From the NCBI GenBank assembly GCA_023614405.1, contig CM042685.1, positions 187,956,257 to 188,020,256 on the forward strand: a stretch of DNA of 64,000 nt, read 5' to 3'. Positions within the stretch are counted from its first letter, which is position 1, and each line of letters begins with the position of its first letter. The notes under the pieces were generated by a model. It was given only the letters and a program-made list of their open reading frames with translations. It made no database searches and had not been told where the DNA came from. The translations under genes and the position numbers were made by a program. Shown here piece by piece: positions 22,903-34,160 of this stretch. The DNA comes from Avena insularis (lineage: Eukaryota > Streptophyta > Magnoliopsida > Poales > Poaceae).

Positions 22903-24540
22903 TGATACGTCGGAAACGTATCTATAATTTTTGATGCTCCATGCTTGTTTAGTATCTACTTTGCTTTGCTTTGTCTACACTTTGAGGTGTTTTTATATCT
23001 TTTCTAGAACTAACCTATTAACAAGTTGCCACAGTGCCAGTTGCCTGTTTTCTTCTGTTTTTTGGTTCCAGAAAGGCAGAAAATCAATATTCTCGGAATT
23101 GGACAGGACAAAAGCCAAAGTCAATATTTTACCGTGGGCGACACGAATCTAGAAGACGAGACGGAGAGGCGCCACAGGGCGGCCAGACCCCCCTAGGAGC
23201 GGGTGGGCCCACCCCATGCCTGGGTAGGGTGTCGCCCCCCTGTTGGCCCTCCTGGCTCGCTCCTTCACCTATAAGAAGCCCCCGATGCAGAAACCCTAGG
23301 AACCCGATCAAAACTCCATGAAACCTTCTATAGCCGCCGCCACCATCGTCCCTAGATCAGGGGGTGGATCTGAAGTTCTTACTGGCACCCTGCTGGAGGG
23401 GAGATCATCCCGGAGCCCTTCTTCCCTGGTATGAAGCATGAGTAGTTCCACCTTGGACTACAAGTCCATGTAGTAGCTAGATGGTTGTATCTCCTCCTTG
23501 TGCTTTCATGTATAGATCTTGTGAGCTCCGTTCATGATCAAGATCTAATCTATTTGTAATCATGCATGTTGTGTTTTCGAGGATCCGATGGATATTGAGA
23601 TTACTATGTCAGATTGATTAATGGGTTTGTCTATTTGATTCTATCATGTCTGTGTTGTTTGTGATCTTGCATGCTCTCCGTTGTTAGTATCTATCTTGGC
23701 CAAGTAGTTGCTAGTGACTCCAAGAGGGGATATTTATGCTCTATAGTGGGTTCATGCCTCTAGTTTCCAAGGGAAGTGACAAAAATCTCTTCGGTTGTAG
23801 ATGTGTTGTTGCCACTAGGGAGAAAACAACGGTCTCTTGTTCATGGAACAAGTGGATTGTTTACCTTACACACTTTGCTTAAAGCAGTTGTCTCTTGCTT
23901 GCAACTTAATACTGGAGGGGGTTCGGATGATAACATGAAGGTGGACTTCTAGTCATAGATGTAGTTGGATAGCGGTCTATGTATATTGTTGTATTGCCCA
24001 ATCGAATCTCATAGGATCTTTTTGTCTAGTATTGCATTGTTATGCCATACTCAGTTCCTGTCAATTGCCCTGCTGTAATTTGTTTACCCTGCATACCATG
24101 TTTTTTATCTAAGGAGAGCACCTCTAGTGAACTATGGACCCCTGTCCAATTTTACCATTGATACATCTTCCACTGTTACATGTTTACTTGCTGCAAACCA
24201 TTACCTTCCACACCATACAATTAATCCTTTGTTACAACAACCGGTGAGATTGACAACCTCACTGTTAGCCGGGGCAAAGTCTTGAGTTTGTGTTGTGCAG
24301 GTTTCTACGTTGCTTGCAACACCTATGTGACGTTTCCTTCCTCCTACTGGTTCGATAACCTCGGTTTCTTACTGAGGGAAGACTTGCTACTGTGCTGCTT
24401 CAAACCTTGCTCTTGGGATTCCCAACAGGATCCACATCAACTGAGCCATCAACAAGTTTTTTGGCGCCGTTGCCGGGGATCTACAGGACAGCTTCAACCT
24501 CTTCCTCCCCGTCAAGCTCCACTATCAGGTAGTAATTGAA
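22903..24540 (+). mobile_element. Truncated Gypsy-type element: 5' LTR plus start of interior
   Basis: The LTR runs from TGATACGTCGGAAACGTATC at 22903 to GAGCCATCA at 24451 (1549 bp). It is the same family as 9155-10552. TGGCGCCGTTGCCGGGGA at 24462-24479 is a primer-region sequence frequent in Triticeae Gypsy elements. Similarity to an element interior stops near 24540. No 3' LTR lies downstream in the window, so the element is truncated. A TATA-like CCTATAAGAAG lies near 23268. Confidence 0.8.
24462..24479 (+). promoter_or_regulatory. Gypsy-type primer-binding region
   Basis: TGGCGCCGTTGCCGGGGA sits about ten bases after the LTR end, as is usual in Triticeae Gypsy elements. Confidence 0.6.
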
Positions 24541-24771
24541 TAAATATATACATCTTGATAGTATTTGGTTACTTCTGAACTAGTTCCATACTACAGTATG
24601 GGATAGCTGCGCAAAAGGGGGCTATTGCCTCTACAAAAGGCATTCTACAGAGTTAGTCTAAACTTAACTGTTCTACACTGAAGAAACTGCAGATCTCCAC
24701 CATAAAAGTTGGCTAGCCAATTGCCTTGAGAGGACGTAAGTTTAGCGATCGTTTAACCACAACTGATCTTT

Positions 24772-25436
24772 TTACTTCCCGCCAAACTTCAAGAGATCTG
24801 CAATGTTCATGCACTAGTTGACGTGCTTGAACCAGTCCCGGTTGAGTACGAACATCCGTGCCGCCGCAACGATTTCTTTGAAGGTGAACTCTGGCTTCTC
24901 GTGGCAGGGATCATAGGTCCCTATGAATCTAAACCTAAATTCTGGTGCTAAGTTGTTGCCCATCATCGGCTCCAGCTATCGAACACTCCAAAAGCTGAGT
25001 GTAGATGGATGCACGCCTCCACGGTGCGTAGGATGGATCGTCTTTGCCGTTGATGGTGTGCGCCCAGATTGCCCCACGGTAAGGTCACCCGCGCCGAGGC
25101 ATGGAGGCGAGAGTTTGTTGACCTTGGCGCCGCCCTATTCGGGGGTTTGTTTCCTCAGCGGCAAGCTTGCAGGAACGCTTTGGAACGTACCTTCTTTCTC
25201 GTGCATAGAGGACACGAAAATGCCGCCGCGCGCATTCTCCACAACGCTCGGTTGGCCCTTCTCGATGTCGCGGCGGCATTCGCCGTTGCCACCGCTGCCG
25301 CAGATGCAGCACATTCTGCAAAATCAACCGTCTCGAATGGCAATGGAAGACTGGCCTTGTAGTATAGCCGCATGGCCTGCCTCAGAGGGGCCAAATAGCC
25401 AAGCTTCAGCGGCGGCGCCTTCTTAGGCGGGGCCAT
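24772..25436 (-). pseudogene. Unidentified coding remnant (two pieces)
   Basis: The minus strand holds a GC-rich frame from ATG 25436 (93 codons). It begins MAPPKKAPPLKLGYLAPLRQ and is Ala/Arg-rich, with a CPLC motif followed by a possible splice donor (AAG|GTACG). Further on, a 49-codon frame from ATG 24963 contains EFTFKEIVAAARMFVLNRDW. It ends in TAG and continues in frame for 13 codons to TAA at 24772-24774. The pieces have the look of exons of one former gene, but I recognise no domain. The strand is supported by the Ala codon pattern in the first piece. It could be a host gene captured by a transposon. Confidence 0.3.
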
Positions 25437-26456
25437 AGCTAAGCTTCCTAAGAGTGTACCTTATTTATTCGAAACTAGTTCGACTAACTGCTGAATATTT
25501 ATTTCTCTTTCTCAGCATAAGAGTGCTAAGATATTAAAAATACAGGTCATTGCTAGCAACCGGATCGGGCAATGTACCAGGCCAAGGTTCCATTGAAGTA
25601 TATTTGCGAGTGTGTCCTCAGTTGTGTCCAGAAATTTTGCATGTGCTACTACGATCGTAGAATTATAACAACACCATCAGAAACAAGGGAAGAGGATGTG
25701 GCATTTTACTAACTGGTGGGACCCGCAACCTCGACCGTCGACGACACGCGTCCCAGGTTCGAAGATTAGTCCTCCCCATTATTCTATGATTTTCCATATT
25801 CTGTCGCTCGCTCGCAGCCCCGCTCTGCTCCACCGCTCTGGTCTTGCATGCCGCCACTCCATCTCCTCCGGCAACACTCTCGTCGTCCCCCTGGACTATC
25901 GTCCTCCCGTCTTACCCTACCCGCCCTACCTTGCCCCCTTTCCCTATCTCCTTGCCTCTGTCCCTGCCCAGGCGCGTCTGGGAACAAAAATCATTTGGTG
26001 GGCGCTAGGTTCTCGCGCAACGATGGTGGATTTCTGGATCCCGCACGGAAATGGATTTTGCGTGGCCGGAGAACACAGAGATGGGTCCTTCCTGAACAGA
26101 GAGCGAGGAGATGGACCCTTCAAGGCTAGAGAACATGGAGGAGCACGAAACAGGGGAAGAGGACGCGGGGTGAAAATCTTTGGTGCTCTGGAGCCCATTG
26201 AACGTGACGTACATCCTCCCTCAAGCGTAAGAACTGCAATTCCATCTCTACATCTCCCAAATAGCGTTTCTAGTCCTGTGTTGATGGAGAGGATCTGTGT
26301 TGGTGACCGTAGGACGTCTGCTTCATCCAGATTTATTTTGAATATTCGGCATGGGTGTCGGACTAAAACCTTGTCCGACAGTAGAGTCGCAGTTACCCGT
26401 GGATTTGATTATCGGCTGATAGTAGACATGGAGGACTAACTCTAAGTGACTTGTAC
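25437..26456 (+). other. Leader region of the MuDR-type gene, unassigned
   Basis: A long plus-strand frame (25696-26439) is low-complexity and ends before the transposase similarity starts. It may be 5' untranslated sequence of the transposase gene. No clear terminal inverted repeat was found here. Confidence 0.35.
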
Positions 26457-29155
26457 ATGCAATTTGGCAAGTTTCCCATTGGCCAGCTTGATGAATTCGT
26501 AATCAGGTACTATGGTACAAATTCGAGGACTTTCTGCGACGTTAGAATCGAGGAGGCTCTAGCCATGATGTGGAGTAAACACCTCGACACGGGGACTGTT
26601 CTGATGTTTGTGCACATCGTTAACAAAGATACTGGGGAAGAGACTGCCCTGAATGATACCGGGCCATGTGGAACGCAAACAAAAGAGGCTCTGTTTTCGA
26701 TACCGAGCACGAACGACCAGCCTTTCGTTGAGCATGAAAACATCGACATGTGTGGCGGTCAGGGTGATTTTGTGCTCGAAGATGATGATGATGATGATGA
26801 TGAGAAAACATATCTAGATGTGGCTGCTGACCCTGTTAGGATGGAGAGTAGGGAATATTTGGTTGATTCGAACTACGAGCCTGACTATGGGACTGGTGAG
26901 GAAGAGCAATGTGAGGATGGGGAAATGGGATGCATATATGATGACGAAGACGAGGACAGGCCAGTGATACACTTTGATAGGGACAACCCTACAATTGATG
27001 AGGGGGCTGTCTTTGATACTATGGAGGAATGCAGATATGTCGTTGCTACCTATGCAATAAGAGTTGGGTTCGAATTTATCGTTGAAAAGAGTGACCAAAA
27101 GAGATTTAGGGTGCATTGTAGGGAAAGTAAGGTGTGTAAATGGAGATTGCATGCATCTCCAATGCGGGTTGGACACCCATTTCAGGTTCAATAGCTACAT
27201 TTAGTTTCGGTCTTTCTCATATTTGTTCTGCTGATGAGTCCTATGATTTATTTTTATTCCTATTGAATGCAGATCAAGGTAAACACGAAGAAACACAACT
27301 TCCCTAATACTTCTTTAAGTGATAGAGTTAGACCGGCGACAACCAAGTGGATTGCTGCTAAGGTACTTGACTGGGTGAGGCAGGATCGTAGCATTGGACC
27401 TGCTGAACTCAGAACTAAGCTTAGCGAAAAGTTTAACATTCTGATTCCTTACCATAGAGTCTTTGATGGGAAGGAGATGGCTTTAGACTTCATTCAGGGA
27501 AAGTGGACTGACAGTTTTCACATGTTGTATAGTTTCAAAGCTGAGGTAGAGAAGACATCACCTGTTAGTGTTGTTGACATTGATTACAAGGTTGTGAAAG
27601 GAAGATAAAAGGTCTCAAGGGGGGTCAAGTACAAGCATGTGGATAGGAAATGCTTCAGGAGATGTTTTGTCTGCCTGAAGGCATGCTGGAAGGGGTTCCT
27701 AGATGGTTGCAGGCCATACTTGGCAACATATGCAACTTCTTTAACAGGGAAGTTCAGGGGACATCTTGCTACCACTTGTGTTGTGGATGCGCATAACTGG
27801 CTTTTCCCATAGCCTATGCTGTTCTTGAGGGTGAATCGGCTGAAAGCTGGACATGGTTCATGTAGAGACTACGTGCGGTAATTGATCACCCTGAAGGCTT
27901 GGTGATACACACTGGTGCATGCAAGGGGCTATAGAATGTTGTTGATGTTGTGTTTCCTGGGCTTGAGCATAGGGAATGCATGCGGCACCTCGCTACTAGC
28001 TTCACGAAGAAGTTCAAAGGAAAGACCTTTGAAGACAACTTGTGGGGATCAGCATAGACATACACCCCAAGCACACATGCTACTTACATGCAGAACTTGT
28101 ATACCGTGCCGAAGCTGAAAGAATACCTCGAAGAACATCATAAAAAGTTATGGGCCAGAAGCAAGTTTGGTGAGTTAAGCAAAGTGGATTTTGTTTGCAA
28201 TAATCTGACAGAAAGGTTCAATGCTAAGATTAGGAGCATGAAGTCACTTGCAATTGTTATTTTATTAGATGCAATAAGATAGTGTATAATGGTGAAGATA
28301 GATTTTAGGCAGAGAATTTGTGTGAGAAAATTTGTAGGCCATAAAATAATTCCAAAGGTGGTTTTATTACTGAATGCAAGAACCAGGGCAATGAGAACAA
28401 TAAAGACGAGGATGGCCAGAAGTTCCAATACATTAGCTGAGGTTTATGCATAAGACAAGCACGAAACTGAATGGAGGTTTACTGTAGACATTGGTAACAA
28501 GACTTGTTCATGCAGGAAGTGGCAGGTTACTGGTCTGCCATGCCACCATGCACTGCACTTCATCTTAAAGCTGAGAGGTAGAGGTGCTGAAATAGAGAAC
28601 TATGTTCATAACTATTTCTCCGTGGACAAGTTTGCTGCAACTTATGCAGAAAACATACCACCTATTGCTGATGAAAATGATTGGGAGATAGTCGATCCAG
28701 GGTTCAAACTCGAACCACCAGTTCTTAGGAGGCCACCTGGGAGGCCTAGAAAGGAAAGGACCAAAGCCTTCACTGCAAAAGGTTCAAGACTAGGAGCAAG
28801 GAAGCGGAAGTGCAAATGTTGTGGAGGGTTGGGCCATATCAAGAGGCTATGCAAAAACCCAGTTCCACATGATTTCGGAGATGCTGACCTTGTCCCCGTT
28901 CATATCACGCAGGAACAGGATGAGGCTTCTCAGGCAGAACTGGAGGAAGGGCAGCAAGATGACGTGGAGGAAGTGCTGCATGTGAAGGAAAACGGTGATG
29001 CGCATGTGGAGGGAAACATTGGTAAGCAGCAATTAGCTGAGGATGTGGACGTGCCAGCGGGGATAGGGGCGAAACGAAACAAAAGGATAAGCGGGAGCGG
29101 AAGGGAAACGATAATAATGGAGTTGAGTTTGAATATGAAGAAGTTGCTGGGGTGA
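26457..29155 (+). pseudogene. MuDR-type (MULE) transposase, decayed
   Basis: The first exon (26457-27185) has an Asp-rich run near 26780-26810 and the MuDR N-terminal domain near its end (FDTMEECRYVVATYAIRVGF, then a CKWRLHAS end). A phase-0 intron follows (GT 27186, AG 27272). Further domains appear in order: the transposase core (27600-28280), a SWIM zinc finger with CSCRKW...CHHALHF (28505-28553) and a CX2CX4HX4C knuckle (28811-28852). A stop at 27606, a frameshift near 27807 and TAG codons at 27863, 27932, 28055 and 28280 break it, as does a TAA at 28451. Two catalytic Asp positions look lost: the first motif reads LATYATSL where family members have xVDxTxL, and the second reads IHTGACKG where TDACKG is usual. 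No target duplication was found. Confidence 0.85.
27186..27272 (+). other. Intron in the transposase pseudogene
   Basis: This 87-bp intron has TTTCAG|GTTCAATAG and GAATGCAG|ATCAAG boundaries. Exon phase is 0 on both sides, and the MuDR similarity continues across the junction. Confidence 0.7.
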
Positions 29156-29492
29156 TTGAGGATGTTCTTAAGGATCTTTTGGCTAACTGCAGGAGAAACA
29201 ATAAATCCCTGTCAATCTCGTCTCTGTACGATTCTCCGGACGAAAGGTAAGCTTGAAACTAGTTTTACTTGGCATTTTGATCATTTTTGTTTCTGTCCTC
29301 ATCAACTGTTGTTTAGTGCAACACGAGATTGAACAGTAATAAGAGGAGCAGAGAGGAGGTGGCACAGTAACGGCGTTTCTTGAATTCTCATTGAAATTTA
29401 TTTATATCTGGTACTTGTAACGGGTATGTGATGTGTGGTGTCGACCTGATTCGAGGTCATTAGATTTTTAAACTGATTACCCATCAAAAATA
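29156..29492. other. Unassigned sequence after the transposase
   Basis: Probably 3' untranslated sequence of the transposase gene. No recognisable feature. Confidence 0.4.
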
Positions 29493-29876
29493 GGGATTTC
29501 TATTTTCGTGCCCTTCGTTCGTTAGTTGTACTCACTTTTCCCCAGCCGCTTAACTTTTCCTCACTTTTCCCCTCGCCATGTTAAGAAACCCTCGCGGGCG
29601 CTCGGACGGAGGGATGCCGTCAGGTCAAAGGCTTGACCGTTACATGTTGACTGGTGGGACCACGTTGGGGAGGGTTGGGCGTTGAGCATTACGTTACGAG
29701 GTCTCAACCGTTACACGCCTGACCGGTGGGGCCGCGTTGGGACGGGTCCTGCATACGTGGTAAAGGGTGGGGCAGCGTTGGGACGGGTCTTGCATACGTG
29801 GTGAAGAGTGGGGCCGCATGGAGACACGTCGGACCGGCCATTCTCGCTCACGTGGTGAAGAGTGGGGCCGCATGGA

Positions 29877-30245
29877 GACTCTTAATGTAAAAGTGTGTTT
29901 ATAATTGACACTACTCTTGAACACTTTCAAATTAAAAAAATATACAACTCTTAATGTACAAGAGTGTTTATAATTGACACAAATCTTGAACACTTTCAAA
30001 TTTAAAAAATTATACAACTCTTAATGTAAAAGAGTGTTTATAATTGACACTACTCTTGAACACTTTCAAATTGAAAAATTATACAACTCTTAATGTAAAA
30101 GAGTGTTTATAATTGACACTACTCTTGAACACTTTCAAATTGAAAAATTATACAACTCTTAATGTAAAAGAGTGTTTATAATTGACACTACTCTTAAGCA
30201 CTTTCAAATTGAAAAATTATACAACTCTTAATGTAAAGGAAAAGG
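29877..30245 (+). repeat. 69-bp tandem repeat, 5-6 copies, hairpin in each
   Basis: The block TATACAACTCTTAATGTA recurs at 29941, 30011, 30080, 30149 and 30218, a period of 69-70 bp. A first partial copy starts near 29877. Each unit contains AAGAGTGTTTATAATTGACA followed by CTACTCTT, which pairs AAGAGT with ACTCTT and GT with AC around an AT-rich loop. Copies differ by only a few bases, so amplification is recent. Looser relatives of the unit occur to about 30470. Confidence 0.9.
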
Positions 30246-30677
30246 GTGTTTACCTTTGAACACTATGAAATCGCACTTAATACATGATAATGATGTGCTA
30301 AGAAAAGCTTGAGAGATTATAATTTTCATAGAATGTAGGGATGTAATGCATAAACTTGCATATGGCAAAAATTATACACCTTTGAACTCTTTGAAATCGC
30401 ACTTAGGACATAGAGTGAAATATAATGCAAAAATTATACACCTTTGAACACTTTCCCTTCAAATTATATTCAAAATCATTTGTTTATGGAGTTAAAGCAT
30501 CGGTGGCAAACTCGTTATTTTGCATGGATAGAGGATATAAGTGAGCATAACTAAGTGGCCAAGGTTAGACAATAGGGGGAAAATGTGATGCACGGTACGC
30601 GTGTCGTGGTGCAGAGGCGCACGCCTTGATACGCTGCGGTGCACGGTGGTGCAATGAAACGTCTCCTCCCTTCACCT

Positions 30678-30684
30678 TTATAGA
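30678..30684 (+). promoter_or_regulatory. TATA-like box for the zf-XS gene
   Basis: TTTATAG lies about 100 bp upstream of the ATG at 30784. It is followed by CTCACT repeats typical of plant 5' leaders. Confidence 0.4.
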
Positions 30685-30783
30685 GGCCTCCTCACTCTCG
30701 CTCATCACTCACTCGCTCACTCACTCACGCAACCATCTCCACTGTCCCATCACTTTCTACAAACCCCCAAGAAAACCCCAACC

Positions 30784-31859
30784 ATGCCAACGATGGAGAA
30801 GAACGGCGCGGTGGCCATCGTCGCCTCCAAGGCGGCCGACAAGGAGGCCCCCATCCCTGTACTGGCCCCCATCGAGGCATTGAAGGCAGTCGCCATCCCC
30901 GTCCAGACCCCCGTCCCCGCTTCCGACGTAGCCGCCTGTAAGGAGGCCCCTGTCCCCGTACAGGCTCCCGCCGTTCTCCTGCAGATCCCGCACTGCTGGG
31001 ACCCCTACGGGGACAACGATTTGATCAGGCTGGAGAACCCCTTCGACACCAGCTTAGCCGACCCATGGTCAGAGGTAACTAGGGTTTTGTCCCCTTCCTC
31101 TGTTCTTCCCCCATTCCCATCGTTGGATGCTAGATCGTATGTTATTAGGGCTCGGCTAATTGGTGGATGCTAGGTATTTTACAGTAGCTAATCCTCTTGT
31201 GTTAGATCTTGTATTTCGATGAATGCCCCTAGTTTGGACCAGTACTAGGACCGATCTGTAGTTGGGATCAGTACTTGCACCGATCTGTAGTTGGGATCAG
31301 TACTAGCACCGATCTGTAGTTGGGATCAGTATTCGATTTGGTTTGAGATTTGGGGATTGGGGAATAATCAGGGGATCTCAGTCGGTTAATTTATGCAAGT
31401 AATCAATCCCGATAATCATGGTATCTCAATCATGTCCTTATTGCACGCTACTGTTTTTTGTAATAGGTGGATAGCAGCGATGACGAGTCCATGGACACCA
31501 AGACTCGTTAGGTGCTGAGGAAGATGAAGTACGACCAGTTCAACGGCTTCTTCGCCGGAGACGTCTACAGGTGCCCCTTCTGCACCAGGAGCCTCGCCAT
31601 TGATTTCAACTCCCTCGTGATGCATGCTGAGGACGTGAAGACATGCAACCCATCAAAGAACGCCAATGCCTTCAGAGCCCAACACAAGGCACTCGGTTTT
31701 CACCTCTGTAACCTATAGAAGGTGGCCATCGAGGAGGGTCGCATGCCCCCGATCAAACCCAAGGCCCCCAAGATCAAGGGACTGGGCAGCAGGAAGTGGA
31801 GGAAGCGCCACAGGGAGGAGGCGGAGGCCCTCCTAGCGCAAGCCATGAGGGGCCACTGA
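30784..31859 (+). pseudogene. zf-XS domain protein, two exons, two nonsense codons
   Basis: Exon 1 (30784-31074, 97 codons) encodes an Ala/Pro/Val-rich start and the segment HCWDPYGDNDLIRLENPF. The intron starts AG|GTAACT at 31075 and ends AATAG at 31466. Exon 2 (31467-31859, 131 codons including the stop) joins in phase 0. It contains YRCPFC followed by a spaced HAEDV and RAQHKALGFHL, which fit the zf-XS zinc finger of SGS3/FDM-type RNA-silencing proteins. No XS or XH domain is present, and the protein would be only about 227 residues. TAG codons at 31509 and 31716 interrupt an otherwise clean frame. Both fit a CAG-to-TAG change, after which the frame stays good. A basic tail (RKWRKRHREEAEALL) ends the protein. 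The finger is recognisable; the function is inference. Confidence 0.65.
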
Positions 31860-32460
31860 TCCTGTGCTGATGCTGCTGTAAAGCAGCTTCTTTTGTTTTG
31901 TTGTCTGTGTTCAACTTGTAAACTGCTGCTGCTGAGCAGCCTAATTATCGAACCTGATTTAAGTATCGTGCTATATAATCCTTTATTAGCTGCTTTATCT
32001 ACATCTGCTATGTTCATCTACATATTTATGGTGTTGGTTAGATTTGCTGTCAGATTGAGAAAATACGAGGGTCAAAAGGAACCATGAATGAAGAGAGAAG
32101 TTGATCTAGATTCGCTGCCTTTTTGGGCAAAAATAACTACTGTTAGCGACATAAAGGGGAAAAGGCGCTCTTAAAAAGTCCAATCATAAAAATAACAAAA
32201 AAGAAATCTTCCAATTTAGGCGACAGGGCGCACGTAACTACCATACGTGCCCCACATGGTCCCACACCACATCCCCCAAAACGCGTTCCCAACAAGCCGG
32301 TCCCACACCATGGGGGTCCTACTACGGGACCCGACTGAACGTGGCCCCACCTGTCATCACGTAACAGGGGTGGGTCCTACTTGTCAGCACATAGCAGCGA
32401 GGGTCCACTACGGGACCCACCTGAATGCGGCCCCACTTGTCATCCTCTCATTAGAATAAA

Positions 32461-32576
32461 CGTGTGTATGATGGATTTCAAAGTGAACGATTCAGCAATA
32501 CAGACACTAAAACACAATAGCAATACAGATAGAACCATGTTTCATCTCTTAAAACCTTGGTTGACTAGAATCAACA
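32461..32576. other. Short spacer
   Basis: AT-rich sequence between the candidate MULE arm and the end of the minus-strand gene. No feature seen. Confidence 0.4.
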
Positions 32577-33422
32577 TCAATACCTAATCCCAAATTTGAA
32601 CGGCAAATCATTAGAATCAAGACTGTCATATCTATCATCTACCACCTTGTGGATGCAGAATGAGTAATTCAGGATGAACCTATGATGTTTATTAATCAGA
32701 AAATTCCGTAAATCTTTAGTCATCCTGGCGGCAGCCGGCGACGCGCTGCTCTTCGGCTCAAAAAACTGGCTATATTCGGCGAACTCCTCCTGGTCCCCTC
32801 CCATCATTGAAGGTTTATATAAGTGCAACTCCACCATGTACCGTGGAAACTTGCATGACGCACTCGACGGATATGGCGAGGCCAGAGTGGAGCATGTCAA
32901 AGTTCATGGCGAACACTGTACCATCGTCCCCGGATCCGACGGTCTCTACTCTCCATGAGCCCGGTGCCAGCAAAGGCTGAGAGATGTACCTGTGTTCCAC
33001 ACCATAGTGGAAACTGTGCACTTCCATTGAGTGGGATTTTTTTAGGTGGGCGAGGAGCGTTGTGGGCGGGCGGCGAACTCGCATCCAGGCTCAGGGCAGT
33101 AGCACGGACTGTGCGGGCATGCCATCTTGTGGTTGAGGAAGTCGTGGAAGGCGACCAATGTCCCGTAGCCATCGTTGGGGAATCTACTACCTTTTCCGCC
33201 AGTGACTTGGAGGCGCAACTCCTTGGAGCATGTGGACATCCTAACGATGCTGGTAGTGTCCATACGCATAGAAATTTCTCCGAAGGCGTCGTCCCCAAAC
33301 TTGCTCCAGCCACTATACTGAATCTTGTGCATCAAATCCGCTACTGAGTCCGGATGAACTGGGGGCGAGGGCGGATTCATTATTATTGGGGTTTCTTGGA
33401 GGAGAGTGATGGCGGCATGCAA
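32577..33422 (-). pseudogene. F-box plus SINA-type zinc-finger protein, frameshifted
   Basis: The first frame (33422 to 33042, minus) is 126 codons. Residues 42-71 read FGDDAFGEISMRMDTTSIVR then MSTCSKELRL, an F-box pattern (hydrophobic-E-I, R-hydrophobic-D, S-hydrophobic-x-R, C-S-K-x-hydrophobic-R). Residues 86-119 read GTLVAFHDFLNHKMACPHSP followed by CYCPEPGCEF, the SINA/SIAH zinc finger. A shift near 33050 moves to a frame with LLAHLKKSH, the finger's end, and then TVGSGDDGTVFAMNFD, as in SINA-like TRAF-type domains. A second shift near 32860 leads to FPRYMVELHLYKP and a stop at 32577-32579. Plant SINA-like ligases normally start with a RING finger; here an F-box stands in that place in the same unbroken frame. 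The intact form would be expected to act in ubiquitin targeting. Confidence 0.6.
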
Positions 33423-34160
33423 GAACCAATTCTGCGGGCGAGAACGAAGTGCGTAGTAGATGGAGAAGATGGGAGGCTCTTTGATCGAGGGGTGTTTGCA
33501 TGTTGCCTCATCGGTCTTCTGCAGTGCGTGGCTGTATCGAGGACGCCGACTGGACTAGCAAGCAGGGAGCAGATCTTTTGCGGATACGCGCGTCTCCTTC
33601 TCCTCTGACACACACCAAAATTATGACGGTGCCATCAAGTGCTGGGAGCAGAGACAGCGTACCGTCCCATCAGCCTCGCCTCGTCTTTGTCAGCGACGTC
33701 GCATCAGAAACGTCAGGGGCATTGATGCTCTATAAGAGGAAAAAGGCTAGACTCAAACAACGTCGTACACGCTCTTACAACTTGGCCATACTATCCGAAC
33801 AGGTAATTAAAGCTACCGTACATAGATTAAATTTAGGCTCAAGTGAACCTAATCGACTATGCCGCTCCTGCTATTTTCGTCGTGCACGACGTCCTCGCCG
33901 TCCGTATCTTCCGAGTCTTAATCTATGAGGACGAGCCCGGCGGCGTTCCTCTTCACGAGTGCTGCAGGATGCAACATCGACAACGGTGGAGGGCGTATGC
34001 CCAGGCACTACCCAGAAGCGCTGCCTTGCTTCGGGGTTGCGCAGATCCGGGTGGATCTCCGAACGGCGAGCTCTCCAAATCCAAATCAACGCCTCCCTCT
34101 CCTTCTTAAAGCACCTTGGACAGTACACGCTGGTGCACGTGTATCGGTCAATTTCCCTTT
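33423..34160. other. Upstream region of the F-box/SINA gene, unassigned
   Basis: It contains GC-rich sequence open in several frames and no recognisable domain. The part next to 33422 should hold the promoter of the minus-strand gene. Confidence 0.4.

Larger units (their letters stand above)
29493..32460. mobile_element. Possible MULE-like unit carrying a zf-XS gene
   Basis: The left part starts GGGATTTCTATTTTCGTGCC at 29493, a MULE-like start. It holds repeated GACCGGTGGGGCCGCGTTGG-type motifs at 29630-29880. The right part at 32235-32460 carries similar motifs in reverse orientation (for example AACGTGGCCCCACCTGTCAT near 32338). The two arms flank a broken gene and a tandem repeat, as in Pack-MULEs. 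I could not find an exact terminal inverted repeat at the right or a 9-bp target duplication, so the ends are uncertain. Confidence 0.3.

Noticed and set aside
9155..24451. 9155-10552 and 22903-24451 as the two LTRs of one element
   Set aside because: Only the right-hand copy is followed by a primer site, and the left has none. They differ by a 150-bp block and the target duplications do not match, so they are separate insertions.
29877..30245. CRISPR-like appearance of regularly spaced repeats
   Set aside because: The whole 69-bp unit is repeated, with no variable spacers and no cas genes, and the DNA is plant.
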